Shown here in pieces: positions 33,543-42,725 of a stretch of 64,000 nucleotides of DNA. The stretch's first letter is position 1. Every line of letters begins with the position of its first letter. The notes below the pieces were generated by a model. That model was given only the letters and a program-made list of their open reading frames with translations. It was not told the DNA's origin and made no database searches. This stretch comes from Actinoallomurus iriomotensis. Its GTDB lineage: Bacteria; Actinomycetota; Actinomycetes; Streptosporangiales; Streptosporangiaceae. The DNA lies in NCBI RefSeq assembly GCF_030269445.1, contig NZ_BSTJ01000007.1, positions 1 to 64,000 of the forward strand. Direction: 5' to 3'. A program made the translations under genes and the position numbers.

Positions 33543-34235
33543 TCACAGCCAGCCGTCGAGGGCGGCGAGGAAGCCGTCGAGATCGTCGTTGTGGATGTTG
33601 TGGCTCGTGCCGGGCACCGTCCGCAGCTCGAATCCGGCGGCGGTGAACTCCTCCGCGCGGTGCGGCGGGATCAGCGCGCTGGGATCCGCCAGCAGCACCA
33701 GAGACGGGACGCTCGGGATGACGGGCACGTACGCCGTCTCGACGTAGCGCATATGCGTCGTGGCGGGGTCCCACCGCTCGAACGCGGCCAGCCTCGCCTC
33801 GTGGGCCTGCGCGGACCAGTGCGGGAACGCCCTCTTGAGGTCGTCGATCGTCCAATTCTTGGCGTCGGCGATGGCGGGCATGCCCGCCCCGTAACCGCCC
33901 TCGGCGGGATACCAGGCCGGATCCTCATAGACGGCCCGGGCTGGGTGAAGCCGGTCGACGATCATCGCCAGCAGCACGCCGCCGAGCGAGTGCCCGATGG
34001 CCAGGTCGGGGCGCGCGGGCAGTGTTTCGAGGAGGTCGTCGGCCCAGCGTTCGCGGCTGTACTCCCCGCGAGGACTCTGGCCGTGCCCGGTGAGGTCCGG
34101 GGCGAGGACGCGGTATCCGCGCCGGGCGAGCTCGGGAGCCACCTGGAGCCAGCCGGACGAGTCTCCACTGAGGCCGTGGACGAGTACGGCGACCCGGTCG
34201 CCCTCGCCCCATTCCCGTACGTGCAGTCGTGTCAT
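33543..34235 (-). CDS. Alpha/beta hydrolase, paralogue of the adjacent gene
   Basis: 230 residues. VLVHGLSGDSSGW is the oxyanion-hole region, GHSLGG the nucleophile elbow and VPGTSHNIHNDD the catalytic His. It is similar over its whole length to the product of 34272-34985 (LAPDLTGHGQSPRGEYS against LAPELRGHGRSPRGRYS), so the two come from a tandem duplication. It lies 36 bases downstream of that gene. Confidence 0.87.
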   Translation of the reverse strand: MTRLHVREWGEGDRVAVLVHGLSGDSSGWLQVAPELARRGYRVLAPDLTGHGQSPRGEYSRERWADDLLETLPARPDLAIGHSLGGVLLAMIVDRLHPARAVYEDPAWYPAEGGYGAGMPAIADAKNWTIDDLKRAFPHWSAQAHEARLAAFERWDPATTHMRYVETAYVPVIPSVPSLVLLADPSALIPPHRAEEFTAAGFELRTVPGTSHNIHNDDLDGFLAALDGWL

Positions 34236-34271
34236 GAGATGAGACCTTTCGTAAGTGTTGGGGGCGCCCGG

Positions 34272-34985
34272 TCAGGCGTGCTCGCGCAGCCAGGTGTCCA
34301 GCCGCCCGAAGAATCGGGGGAAGTCCTCACGGAACAGCGAGTGGCCGGTGCCGGTGACGGTCTCCACCCGCAGGCCGCGGCGCCGCAGGTCCGCGGCGTG
34401 GTCCGGCGGGATGAACCCGCTGGGGTCGGCGGCGAGCACCAGAGAGGGCATGCTCGCCCGCTCGGGCGACAGGTCGTACCCGCAGCCGGCCGCCAGACCG
34501 GGGACGACGGCGGGGTCGGCCCGCCACATCGACGCCCAGCGCAGGCGCACGTCGATCTCCGGCCAGCGGGCGCCGAGGTGGTCGCGCAGCTGCTGGACGT
34601 CGGTCCACGCGAGCCAGCTCGACCAGACCGCTCCGAGCGACCGGTCCTGGTCCGCCGACATCCGCCAGGCCGGGTCGAGGTAGACGGCCGTGGCCGGTTC
34701 GAGGACCTCGGCGACCATGCCGAGCGCCAGCCCGCCGAGCGAGTGCCCGATGGCGACGTGGGGCCGTATCCGGACCGTGTCGATGAGGTCCATCGCCCAG
34801 TCGTGCGGGGAGTACCGGCCGCGCGGGCTCCGGCCGTGCCCGCGAAGCTCCGGGGCGAGGACGTGGTACCCCCGCTCCGCCAGGGCGGGACCGAGGCGAT
34901 GCCAGGAGTTCGCGTCGCTGAACAGGCCGTGCACCAGCAGGGCGTACCGGTCTCCGTCCCCCCATTCGGCGACGTGCAGTCTCAT
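34272..34985 (-). CDS. Alpha/beta hydrolase, paralogue of the adjacent gene
   Basis: 237 residues with LLVHGLFSDANSW, AIGHSLGGLAL (Ser nucleophile) and VTGTGHSLFRED (His). The ATG overlaps the stop of the SnoaL-like gene (ATGA). Substrate unknown; co-expression with a SnoaL-like protein suggests action on a small polar organic compound or lactone. Confidence 0.87.
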   Translation of the reverse strand: MRLHVAEWGDGDRYALLVHGLFSDANSWHRLGPALAERGYHVLAPELRGHGRSPRGRYSPHDWAMDLIDTVRIRPHVAIGHSLGGLALGMVAEVLEPATAVYLDPAWRMSADQDRSLGAVWSSWLAWTDVQQLRDHLGARWPEIDVRLRWASMWRADPAVVPGLAAGCGYDLSPERASMPSLVLAADPSGFIPPDHAADLRRRGLRVETVTGTGHSLFREDFPRFFGRLDTWLREHA

Positions 34986-35638
34986 CGGAGCTCCCGTGCC
35001 GGCTCGGTGCCGGGGGCGGAGCCGGACGCCGCCGGGTTCGCGTCGTCGATCTCCAGCCACGACGCACCGCGCGCGTACAACGCGCGGACCTCGGGCCCGG
35101 TGAGGCCCGGCATGTCGCGCTTGACCTCGTATCCGAGTTGGGTCTGGAGGTAGGCCAGATGTCGGTATCCGGCGGGAAACGCCGCCAGCAGGGAGCCGTC
35201 CAGGGTCAGAGAGGCGGCCGGGTCGACCGGATCGAGCCGATCGCTCTCATAGATCGGCTGCCGGTGAACGATCGCCCATCGTCCCTGCACCCGTTCGAAC
35301 AGATCGTAGAAGCGCCCGGTGCAGACGACGTCGCACTCCACCCCGTGCACGCTCCCGCGCTGGGAGATGGTCATCTTCGTCTGCGCGACCGCGCGCGTGC
35401 CCACGACGTCGATCTGTGACCCGCCGAGGAAGTGCAGGATGCGCACCCCGCGGTCGAATCCGGCGCGACTGGCCTCGATGAACTCTTCGGCGGAGCCCTG
35501 GAACCACGTCGCCATCATGCGTCCGTGCGGGGCCCAGACGGTGGCGAACCGCTCCCAATCGGCGGCGTCGCGCCACACCGCCCAGTTCTCCACCACTTCA
35601 CGGACCGAGAGCCGATCCAAGAGATCTTCCATGCGCAC
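34982..35638 (-). CDS. SnoaL-like (NTF2-fold) protein
   Basis: 218 residues. The first 130 have the cone-shaped SnoaL_4 pattern (LSVREVVENWAVWRDAADWERFATVWAPHGRM, then VECDVVCTGRFYDLFERVQGRWAIVHRQPIYE). Members serve as cyclases, isomerases, dehydratases or small subunits; the family alone does not tell which. It is the first gene of the three-gene leftward operon. Confidence 0.82.
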   Translation of the reverse strand: MRMEDLLDRLSVREVVENWAVWRDAADWERFATVWAPHGRMMATWFQGSAEEFIEASRAGFDRGVRILHFLGGSQIDVVGTRAVAQTKMTISQRGSVHGVECDVVCTGRFYDLFERVQGRWAIVHRQPIYESDRLDPVDPAASLTLDGSLLAAFPAGYRHLAYLQTQLGYEVKRDMPGLTGPEVRALYARGASWLEIDDANPAASGSAPGTEPARELR

Positions 35639-36480
35639 CAGCCTGGTCGGCGCCCATCCCGGGGCGGAAGCGGCGAGTTTCGCCCAGTGGAAAGCCCGCC
35701 CCGGGTGCTCCTTGAGCGACCGTTCAAGCCACTGCGGCCACCGTGCCGGCCGGGTGGCAGGCTGTCAGGGTCAACGGCGCGAGAAGGCCCGCCCGGAGCA
35801 TCTGGCTGGCCTGTCCGCCACTGGGCTGATCACCGCGGGCGCGCGGTCGTGGTCGCCGCGTGTCGGGCGGCGTCGGTGCGGTGCGCGGCGGGCTGGGGCG
35901 GATCTGAGCGAGCCGGTGCAGGGCGCTGAACACGTCCTGCACCGGCCGGCCCGCCGCTATCGGATCCTCCGGCCCCAAGTTCCCCTCCAGTGTCCGGCCG
36001 GTGAGCCGGTGGCGGAAGGCCCGCAGCACGGCTGTGGGCAACCGGCGGCAGCGAAGGGGCACCGGAGTGCTGAGCGCTATTGGCCGGGCAGGCCCTTGTC
36101 GAGGCCCGCGCGGCGCAGGGCGTCGGCGAGCGCGCCGCCGCCCGAACCACCCGAGCCGCCGCGGCCCTGGCGTCCGCCGCCGTTCCGGCCGCCGCCTTGG
36201 CGTCCGCCGCCTTGGCGTCGTCCGCCGCCGTCGCGTCGGCCCTCGTCCGGTTTGCGTCGGTCGGCCTCGTCGTCGAGCCGGAGCGTCAGTGAGATCCGCG
36301 CCCGCGGGAGGTCGACATCGGCGTGAGGCTGATCCTGCACTGGGCGCACGGCACGTCGAAGTGGCTGCCGGAGATCCCCACGCCGCGTTCGCGGTTGCCG
36401 ACAGCCGCCGAGCGGGTCAGGGCCGACCCCTCCGCCAGACGATCAGCGCGGCGGAAGCCTGGAGTCTCACGCCCTTTCGG
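35639..36480. other. Gene-free scar region
   Basis: These 842 bases hold no intact gene. Bases 35639-36070 show nothing certain; a leftward frame of 112 codons at 35724-36062 has no recognisable domain. Bases 36074-36430 are assembled from copied fragments of tex and terC, described separately. Confidence 0.65.
36074..36430. pseudogene. Mosaic of duplicated tex and terC 3' ends
   Basis: Bases about 36074-36318 match the 3' end of tex (37764-38024), from TGGCCGGGCAGGCCCTTGTC to the codons of the S1-domain end, with a few substitutions and small deletions. At about 36316 the sequence switches to terC (28708 onward), GCTGATCCTGCACTGGGCGC. It runs to ATCCCCACGCCG, then skips about 80 bases to the last terC codons, passes its stop (TGA changed to CGA) and goes a few bases into the flanking DNA. 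The orientation of both pieces matches the source strand. Confidence 0.8.
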
Positions 36481-37071
36481 TCACGACGAGGCGAAGACGC
36501 CCGCGCGTGCGGCGGCGGCGACGGCCGCGGCCGCCTGGTCGGCCGCGGCGCTGTCGAGTGGTTCGGCCGTGACGAGCAGCCGCATGTAGAGGGGCGCTCC
36601 GATGGCTCGGGACACGTCCGCCGGTCGAGTGTCAGGGGGAAGTTCGCCGCGGCGGACGGCCCGGGCGACGATCTCGGCGACCATCGTGGTGTGGTCGGCC
36701 CAGAACGCACGGATGACCTGCGCGACCTGGCTGTGGTGGCCGGCCGAGACCATGGCCCGGACCAGCGCCTGCCCGGTGCGGTCGGCGAGTACGGCCAGCG
36801 CGGAGCGGGCGAGCTCGCGTAGGTCGCCGTCGATGTCGCCGGTGTCGGGCGTCGGTACGGACTGGTCGGCGAAGAACGTGAGGGCGTCGACCAGGAGACC
36901 CTCGAGGGTGCCCCAGCGCCGGTAGACCGTCGCCTTGTGGACGCCGGCGCGGTGGGCGACGGACTCCATGCTCAGTCCCGCGTAGCCGGTCTCGATGAGC
37001 TCGTCGACGGTCGCCGTGAGCACGGCCGCGCGGGTGCGTGCGGTGCGGCCACCGGGCCGGGTCTGGGTCAT
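36481..37071 (-). CDS. TetR-family transcriptional regulator
   Basis: 196 residues. N-terminal helix-turn-helix: TRAAVLTATVDELIETGYAGLSMESVAHRAGVHKATVYRRW. The C-terminal ligand domain is of the TetR_C_16/11 sort (ALVRAMVSAGHHSQVAQVIRAFW). I chose ATG 37069-37071 (MTQTRPGG) with GAGGCGG upstream; an ATG at 37120-37122 would include palindrome DNA as coding. It is divergent from a small membrane protein gene, and the 110 bases between carry candidate operators. Confidence 0.9.
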   Translation of the reverse strand: MTQTRPGGRTARTRAAVLTATVDELIETGYAGLSMESVAHRAGVHKATVYRRWGTLEGLLVDALTFFADQSVPTPDTGDIDGDLRELARSALAVLADRTGQALVRAMVSAGHHSQVAQVIRAFWADHTTMVAEIVARAVRRGELPPDTRPADVSRAIGAPLYMRLLVTAEPLDSAAADQAAAAVAAAARAGVFASS

Positions 37072-37088
37072 GTCCGCCTCGACATCTG

Positions 37089-37107
37089 ATGCGACGAATC
37101 GTTGCAT
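37089..37107. promoter_or_regulatory. Candidate TetR autoregulatory operator
   Basis: ATGCGACGAATCGTTGCAT is a 19-base palindrome with one mismatched pair, 18 bases before the TetR start. A related element, GCGAC-AGTTC-GTCGC within ATGCGAC...GCGCAT, lies at 37139-37159 near the divergent gene start. Confidence 0.6.
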
Positions 37108-37181
37108 TAAGGGCTCGGTCATGTCATCGTAGCCGTTAATGCGACAGTTCGTCGCGCATGGATTTGTCAGGGGAGTGGATC

Positions 37182-37592
37182 GTGAACGCTTCGACGGCCG
37201 GCACATCGTCTCGGTGGCGGACCACCGGGCAGCTTCTGACCGGGTTGGCCGCGGTCTCCGCACTGCTCGCGGCGGTCACCGCGGTTTCCGATGTGACCGC
37301 GGCGGACCATGCCACCCTCGTCGTGCAGACCTGGCGGATGTACGGCCTGTTCCTGTGCGGCGGGATGTTCGCGCTGCTCGCGCTGAGGCCGCGAGTCCAT
37401 GGCGCGGTCTGGGCATTGGTGATCGCCAACAAGGCGGCACTGACGGTCACCGCGGCCGCCTACTCGGCCCACGGCGGCATCGCGGAGGCGGCCAAGACGG
37501 TCGGCTGGGACGGCACGCTGACCGTCGCCCTGGTCGCAGCCTTCGTCATGTGCCGGGCGAACTCCGAGAGCCGGTCGGAGCTCGCCCGTTGA
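37182..37592 (+). CDS. Small four-helix membrane protein
   Basis: 136 residues with hydrophobic segments GQLLTGLAAVSALLAAVTAV, WRMYGLFLCGGMFALLAL, GAVWALVIANKAALTVTAAAY and GTLTVALVAAFVMCR. I chose GTG 37182 because GGGGAG lies 6 bases upstream; ATG 37158 would overlap the operator. The divergent TetR regulator probably represses it. The last codons lie in a direct repeat (37566-37656), so the C-terminus may have been replaced by a duplication. Function unknown. Confidence 0.7.
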   Translation: MNASTAGTSSRWRTTGQLLTGLAAVSALLAAVTAVSDVTAADHATLVVQTWRMYGLFLCGGMFALLALRPRVHGAVWALVIANKAALTVTAAAYSAHGGIAEAAKTVGWDGTLTVALVAAFVMCRANSESRSELAR

Positions 37593-37772
37593 TCCACGGG
37601 GTCTTGGGCACGCCTGTTAAGCCGGATGCCAGGAGCGTCCGGGCTCTCAGTGGCCGCGCGGCGCAGGGTGTCGGTGGACTCTGAGAGCGGGCCGGAGCTC
37701 GCCCGCTGATTCACAGGGTCTTGGGCACGCCCGTTAAGCCGGACGCCGGACCGTCCGGGCTCTCAGTGGCCG
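37566..37772. repeat. Two direct repeats of about 90 bp at the tex 3' end
   Basis: Copy 1 (37566-37656) and copy 2 (37683-37772) share GTCTTGGGCACGCC, GTTAAGCCGGA and GTCCGGGCTCTCAGTGGCCG with scattered changes. Copy 2 includes the tex stop codon; copy 1 includes the stop of the preceding membrane gene and continues into CGCGGCGCAGGG, a further shortened piece of the tex tail. Confidence 0.8.
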
Positions 37773-40126
37773 GGCAGGCCCTTGTCGAGGCCCGCGCGGC
37801 GCAGGGCGTCGGCGAGCGCGCCGCCGCCCGAGCCGCTCGAGCCACCCGAACCACCCGAGCCGCCGCGGCCCTGGCGTCCGCCGCCGTTCCGGCCGCCGCC
37901 CTGGCGTCCGCCGCCCCCCTGGCGTCGTCCGCCGCCGTCGCGTCGGCCCTCGCCCGGTTTGCGCCGGTCGGCCTCGTCGTCGAGCCGGAGCGTCAGCGAG
38001 ATCCGCGCCCGCGGGATGTCGACGTCGAGCACCTTGACCCGGACGATGTCGCCGGGCTTGACGACGTCACGTGGGTCCTTGACGAACGTCTTGGACATCG
38101 CCGACACGTGCACGAGCCCGTCCTGGTGAACGCCGACGTCCACGAACGCGCCGAACGCCGCGACGTTGGTGACCACGCCTTCGAGGATCATGCCGGGCTC
38201 GAGATCGGCGATCTTGTCCACGCCCTCCTTGAAGGTCGCGGTCTTGAACTGGGGGCGCGGGTCGCGGCCCGGCTTGTCCAGCTCCTTGAGGATGTCGGTG
38301 ATCGTCGGCAGGCCGAACGTGCCGTCGACGAAATCCTCCGGCCGGACCGTCCGGAGCGCCGTGGTGTTACCGATCAGGGCGGAGACGTCGCCGCCGTCCT
38401 TCTTCAGCCCGGTCGACTCGAAGATCCGGTGGACCAGGGGGTACGCCTCGGGGTGCACGCTGGAGCCGTCGAGCGGGTCGTCGCCGCCCCGGATGCGGAG
38501 GAAGCCCGCGCACTGCTCGTACGCCTTGGGGCCCAGCCGCGGCACCTCCTTCAGCGCGTTCCGCGATCGGAACGGGCCGTTGGCGTCGCGGTGGAGGACG
38601 ATGTTCTCGGCGAGGCCCGAGCCGATGCCGGACACCCGCGTCAGCAGCGGCACCGAGGCCGTGTTGACGTCGACGCCGACCGCGTTCACGCAGTCCTCCA
38701 CGACCGCGTCGAGCGAGCGGGACAGCTTGGTCTCCGACACGTCGTGCTGGTACTGCCCGACGCCGATCGACTTGGGGTCGATCTTGACCAGCTCGGCGAG
38801 AGGATCCTGCAGGCGGCGGGCGATCGAGACCGCGCCGCGCAGCGAGACGTCCATGCCGGGCAGCTCCTGCGAGGCGTACTGCGAGGCGGAGTACACCGAC
38901 GCCCCGGCCTCCGACACCATGATCTTGGTGAGCCCGGGCATCAGCTTGATCAGGTCGGCGGCGAGCTGGTCGGTCTCGCGGGAGGCCGTGCCGTTGCCGA
39001 TCGCGATCAGGTCGACGCCGTGGAGCTGGGCGAGCTTGCCGAGCGTGGCGAGCGCCTCGTCCCAGCGGCCCTGCGGCTTGTGCGGGTAGATCGTGTCGGT
39101 GGCCACGACCTTGCCGGTGGAGTCCACCACCGCGACCTTGACGCCCGTGCGGAAGCCAGGGTCCAGACCCATCGTGGTGCGGGTGCCGGCGGGCGCGGCG
39201 AGCAGCAGGTCGCGCAGGTTCGCCGCGAACACGCGCACCGCCTCGTCCTCGGCCTCCTGTCGCAGGCGCAGCCGCAGGTCCAGGTCGAGCCGGACGAGGA
39301 TGCGGGTGCGCCAGGCCCACCGCACCGTCTCGGCCAGCCACCGGCTGCTCAGCGGCACCTCGAACCGCCGCGCGATCGACCGCTCGTACGCGGTGACCTC
39401 GCCGTCCTCCTCTTCCGGGGTCAGGGTGAGGTCGAGGACCTCCTCCTTCTCGCCGCGGTAGAGCGCGAGGATCCGGTGCGAGGGCAGGCTCGTCAGCGGC
39501 TCGGCGAAGTCGAAGTAGTCGGAGAACTTCGCGCCGGCCTCCTCCTTGCCCTCGCGTACGCGTGAGACCATCCGGCCCTTGGACCAGAGGCGCTCGCGCA
39601 GCTCACCGATGAGGTCGGCGTCTTCGGCGAACCGCTCGACCAGGATCGCGCGGGCGCCGTCCAGGGCCGCCGCGGCGTCCAGGTCGTCCTTGACGAACGG
39701 CTCGGCCGCCGCCTGCGGGTCCAGCGACGGGTCGGCGAGCAGCCGGTCGGCGAGCGGCTCGAGGCCGGCCTCGCGGGCGATCTGCGCCTTGGTGCGCCGC
39801 TTGGGCTTGTACGGCAGGTAGATGTCCTCGAGCCGGGCCTTCGTGTCGGCCTCGTTGATCTGCGCGCGCAGGGCGTCGGTCAGCTTGCCCTGGGACTCGA
39901 TCGACTCCAGGACCGCGGTGCGCCGCTCCTCCAGCTCGCGGAGATAGCGCAGGCGTTCTTCGAGCGTCCGCAGCTGGGCGTCGTCGAGCGTGCCCGTCGC
40001 CTCCTTGCGGTAGCGGGCGATGAACGGCACGGTCGCACCGCCGTCGAGCAACTCGACGGCGACCTGTACCTGCCGTTCGCGCACGCCGAGCTCTTCGGCG
40101 ATCTTCTGGTGAACAGACGTCGACAC
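37763..40126 (-). CDS. tex: Tex-family RNA-binding transcription accessory protein
   Basis: 787 residues, the expected size. Tex N-terminal helical region ([41 protein letters not shown]), YqgF/RuvC-like domain ([19 protein letters not shown]), helix-hairpin-helix region ([21 protein letters not shown], then [24 protein letters not shown]) and an S1 domain at about 640-710 ([34 protein letters not shown]). A Gly/Arg-rich tail ([20 protein letters not shown]) adds about 60 residues and may bind RNA non-specifically. The GTG start has AAGGG upstream. Its 3' end has been copied twice nearby. Confidence 0.95.
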   Translation of the reverse strand: MSTSVHQKIAEELGVRERQVQVAVELLDGGATVPFIARYRKEATGTLDDAQLRTLEERLRYLRELEERRTAVLESIESQGKLTDALRAQINEADTKARLEDIYLPYKPKRRTKAQIAREAGLEPLADRLLADPSLDPQAAAEPFVKDDLDAAAALDGARAILVERFAEDADLIGELRERLWSKGRMVSRVREGKEEAGAKFSDYFDFAEPLTSLPSHRILALYRGEKEEVLDLTLTPEEEDGEVTAYERSIARRFEVPLSSRWLAETVRWAWRTRILVRLDLDLRLRLRQEAEDEAVRVFAANLRDLLLAAPAGTRTTMGLDPGFRTGVKVAVVDSTGKVVATDTIYPHKPQGRWDEALATLGKLAQLHGVDLIAIGNGTASRETDQLAADLIKLMPGLTKIMVSEAGASVYSASQYASQELPGMDVSLRGAVSIARRLQDPLAELVKIDPKSIGVGQYQHDVSETKLSRSLDAVVEDCVNAVGVDVNTASVPLLTRVSGIGSGLAENIVLHRDANGPFRSRNALKEVPRLGPKAYEQCAGFLRIRGGDDPLDGSSVHPEAYPLVHRIFESTGLKKDGGDVSALIGNTTALRTVRPEDFVDGTFGLPTITDILKELDKPGRDPRPQFKTATFKEGVDKIADLEPGMILEGVVTNVAAFGAFVDVGVHQDGLVHVSAMSKTFVKDPRDVVKPGDIVRVKVLDVDIPRARISLTLRLDDEADRRKPGEGRRDGGGRRQGGGGRQGGGRNGGGRQGRGGSGGSGGSSGSGGGALADALRRAGLDKGLPGH

Positions 40127-40291
40127 GATCCCTTGCCCTCTCACTGAGCTTGGGATGCATTGTGCAGGCATCCGCTGACATTGTCGCGCCGGACCGGCCC
40201 GGTCCGGGGAGACGATCCCCGGAATCCGGCCCGACTCCGTTGTCCACAGGCTGTGGATAACACGCGTCGCGCGCCGGTGGCCACTCGGGCG

Positions 40292-40507
40292 TCAGGTGCG
40301 GGCGCCACGGACCTGGAGGTCGGCCAGGAGATCGGCGGTGGCCCGCGTCACGGCGTCGACCGCGCGCTCGAAGACGGCCTCGTTGTGGGCCGCCGGCTTG
40401 CGGAACCCCGAGATCTTGCGTACGTACTGCAGCGCGGCCGCGCGGATGTCGTCGTCGGTGACCTCATCGGTCATCGGTGGCCGGAGGGTCTTGATGCTTC
40501 TGCACAT
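40292..40507 (-). CDS. DUF2277 family protein
   Basis: 71 residues, starting MCRSIKTLRPP, close to the MCRNIRTL start of this small conserved family, and containing AAALQYVRKISGFRKPAAHNEAVFERAVDAVTRATADLL. The function is unknown. A second ATG three codons upstream (MGGMCRS) is possible. It is 61 bases from the divergent sirtuin gene. Confidence 0.85.
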   Translation of the reverse strand: MCRSIKTLRPPMTDEVTDDDIRAAALQYVRKISGFRKPAAHNEAVFERAVDAVTRATADLLADLQVRGART

Positions 40508-40568
40508 GCCGCCCATCTAACGCCCTCGGCCGTACGGCCGGGAAGGCATCGCCGGGCCATGGCGTTAC

Positions 40569-41471
40569 ATGAGCGACATGAGTGATGCGACCGGAACTGT
40601 GGGCGAACGCCGGGACGCGCCGGAGCGCGCCCGAGCAGGCCTGGCGGCACTGGCCGACCTCGTCGCGGACGGCGACGTGGTGGTGCTCAGCGGCGCCGGC
40701 CTGTCGACGGAGTCCGGTATCCCGGACTACCGCGGCGAGACCGGCCGGAAGCGGCGGGCCGAGCCGATGACCTACCAGACGTTCACCGGGAGCGCCGCCG
40801 CCCGCCGCCGCTACTGGGCGCGCAGCCACCTCGGCTGGCGGCACGTCGCGCGCGCCGCGCCCAATGACGGGCACCGCGCCGTCGCCGAACTGGAGCGCCG
40901 CGGTCTCGTCGGCGGGATCATCACCCAGAACGTCGACGGCCTGCAGCAGGCCGCGGGCGGGCACCACGTGATCGAACTGCACGGCAGCCTCGACCGGGTC
41001 ATGTGCCTGAGCTGCGGCCGGCGCACCTCCCGCGAGGTCCTCGACGAACGCCTGGCCGCCGCGAACCGCGCGTGGAGCGCCGAGGTCAGCGCGATCAACC
41101 CCGACGGCGACGCGGTCCTCGCGGACGAGGAGGTCGCGTCGTTCCGCGTGGTGGACTGCGTCGACTGCGGCGGCCTGCTCAAGCCCGACGTGGTGTTCTT
41201 CGGCGAGAACGTGCCGAAGTCGCGGGTGGACGAGTGCTACGCGCTGACCGCGCGCGCGGGGCTGCTGCTCGTGCTCGGGTCGTCGCTGACGGTGCTGTCC
41301 GGCTACCGGTTCGTCCGCCACGCGGCCCGGCTCGGCATCCCGGTGGCCATCATCAATCAGGGCGTCACCCGGGGCGACGAGCACGCCCTCGTGACGTTCG
41401 ACGCCCCGCTCGGGCCCACGCTCACCGCGCTGCTGGCGGAGCTGGGCGACGGGTCGTTCGCGTCGCGTTAA
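40569..41471 (+). CDS. Sir2-family NAD-dependent protein deacylase
   Basis: 300 residues. NAD-binding GAGLSTESGIPDYRG (residues 42-56), TQNVDGLQQAAGG, catalytic His in VIELHGSLD, and a zinc module of two Cys pairs (CLSCG and CVDCGG), followed by KPDVVFFGENVP and LGSSLTVLSGY. It removes acyl groups from lysines using NAD. The spacing between Cys pairs holds a long insertion (about 50 residues) seen in one bacterial subgroup. Confidence 0.93.
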   Translation: MSDMSDATGTVGERRDAPERARAGLAALADLVADGDVVVLSGAGLSTESGIPDYRGETGRKRRAEPMTYQTFTGSAAARRRYWARSHLGWRHVARAAPNDGHRAVAELERRGLVGGIITQNVDGLQQAAGGHHVIELHGSLDRVMCLSCGRRTSREVLDERLAAANRAWSAEVSAINPDGDAVLADEEVASFRVVDCVDCGGLLKPDVVFFGENVPKSRVDECYALTARAGLLLVLGSSLTVLSGYRFVRHAARLGIPVAIINQGVTRGDEHALVTFDAPLGPTLTALLAELGDGSFASR

Positions 41472-41544
41472 GGACCGCCGCGGCGCTGTGAAGGCTCCGT
41501 GTACGGGCCGCCGGGATGTCTGATGCGTCCCTAGCGTGACCGTC

Positions 41545-41826
41545 ATGAGCGAAACGGGATTAATGGTCGTGCCGGTACGGAGCGGGTCAGGGATGGTCTC
41601 GCTCCGCTGTGGCCGGCTTCCCAACGGCGAACGGGTCGGGATCGCCTTCACGACCGAGGCGCGCCTGGTCGAGGCCATGGGCGCCGGCCAGGCGTGGATC
41701 CGGCTGCACGAACGCGCGATGCGCGCGATGCTCGCGCCGCTCGGCGTGACGCGTCTTCAGGTGGACCCTCGGGTCGTCGCCACCACCCCGTCGACGGCGC
41801 GTCTCGCCGTCCCGGCGGCGGTGTGA
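41545..41826 (+). CDS. SAV_915-like small protein
   Basis: 93 residues: VPVRSGSGMVSLRCGRLPNGERVGIAFTTEARLVEAMGAGQAWIRLHERAMRAMLAPLGVTRLQVDP. The arrangement is that of the SseB-like SAV_915 family found in actinomycetes, whose function is not known. GTG 41536 is an alternative start; ATG 41545 fits homologue length better. Confidence 0.65.
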   Translation: MSETGLMVVPVRSGSGMVSLRCGRLPNGERVGIAFTTEARLVEAMGAGQAWIRLHERAMRAMLAPLGVTRLQVDPRVVATTPSTARLAVPAAV

Positions 41827-41941
41827 ACCGCCGCGAGGCCGCCTCCGAACCCGGCCGGCGAGTTTCGCCGCGTCGTGAATTAGTGGACCGGCCTGACGGT
41901 ATTCGTATCCTCGGCGGCCGCACAGGACCATACTGAGAAGA

Positions 41942-42169
41942 GTGAAGCCACCCCGCGCCGCGAACCGGCGACATCTGCCCACCAGCCCGTTCAAGCCTCC
42001 GGCCGACGCTCCGCCGGTCGAGCGGTTCGCCGTCGACGACCAGGTCGTCCACGACCAGTTCGGCCTCGGCGTCGTCATCGGTGTCGAGGACGACGTCGCC
42101 GTACTCGTCGACTTCCGCCCGCGCCGCGAGCGCATCACGGCGCCGTACAACAAGATGACCAAGCTCTGA
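41942..42169 (+). CDS. Small conserved protein with a Tudor-like strand pattern
   Basis: 75 residues. After a basic, Pro-rich N-terminus comes FAVDDQVVHDQFGLGVVIGVEDDVAVLVDF....RITAPYNKMTKL, a compact five-strand pattern like CarD/Tudor domains and common in short actinobacterial proteins. It may bind nucleic acid or RNA polymerase, but that is not shown. The GTG start lies on a region with little ribosome-site signal. Confidence 0.65.
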   Translation: MKPPRAANRRHLPTSPFKPPADAPPVERFAVDDQVVHDQFGLGVVIGVEDDVAVLVDFRPRRERITAPYNKMTKL

Positions 42170-42278
42170 GCGGAGTCACGGCGACGGCCTCCTCCCGCCC
42201 GCGGTCCCCGCGGCGTGGCGGGCACGGGCCGCGCCCGCTTCCCGGCACCGATGCCGTCCGGCTCTTACCCGGAGTACG

Positions 42279-42725
42279 GTGTCGTGCATGCCGGCGGCCA
42301 TCGTCCACCTGACGATCGCGGCCGTCTGGCTGGGCTCGATGGCCTACAGCATGTTCGTCGTCCAGCCTCGCGTGGCGCGCTTCTTCACCGACGAGAGCCG
42401 CCGCGAGGAGTTCCTCCTCGTGCTCGCCCACGGCAACCGGCGTGGCGTCGTCGCGGTGGTGACCGGGCTGTCTCTCAGCGCCGTCGCCGTCATGGCGACC
42501 TGGCCGGCCGTCGCGACCGCCTACGCCGTCGCTCTCGTGCCGTACGCCGCCGCCACGGGCGTCTTCGTGAACGTCTCCTGGCGGCACTGGCCGGCTCGCG
42601 TTTTCGCCCTTCCGGAGGAGCTGCCGCGCTTCCGCCGGCGGCTGCGGGCCCAGGCTTGGGCGATGCTCGTGCTCGTGGGCGTCGCCTTCGCGCTCACCCT
42701 GTCCGCCAGCGTCCTGCGGTGGTGA
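42279..42725 (+). CDS. Four-helix membrane protein, possibly CopD-like
   Basis: About 148 residues with helices HLTIAAVWLGSMAYSMFVV, VVAVVTGLSLSAVAVMAT, VATAYAVALVPYAAATGVFV and AWAMLVLVGVAFALTLSASV. The first helix (HLxxAAVWLGxM) recalls CopD and DUF4149 proteins, where an intramembrane His may bind haem or copper. GTG 42279 has GGAG four bases upstream; ATG 42288 is also possible. Confidence 0.6.
   Translation: MSCMPAAIVHLTIAAVWLGSMAYSMFVVQPRVARFFTDESRREEFLLVLAHGNRRGVVAVVTGLSLSAVAVMATWPAVATAYAVALVPYAAATGVFVNVSWRHWPARVFALPEELPRFRRRLRAQAWAMLVLVGVAFALTLSASVLRW

Noticed and set aside
35724-36062. A 112-codon minus-strand frame as an insertion-sequence remnant
   Set aside because: No transposase motif or terminal repeat could be recognised; the segment has only ordinary GC-rich composition.
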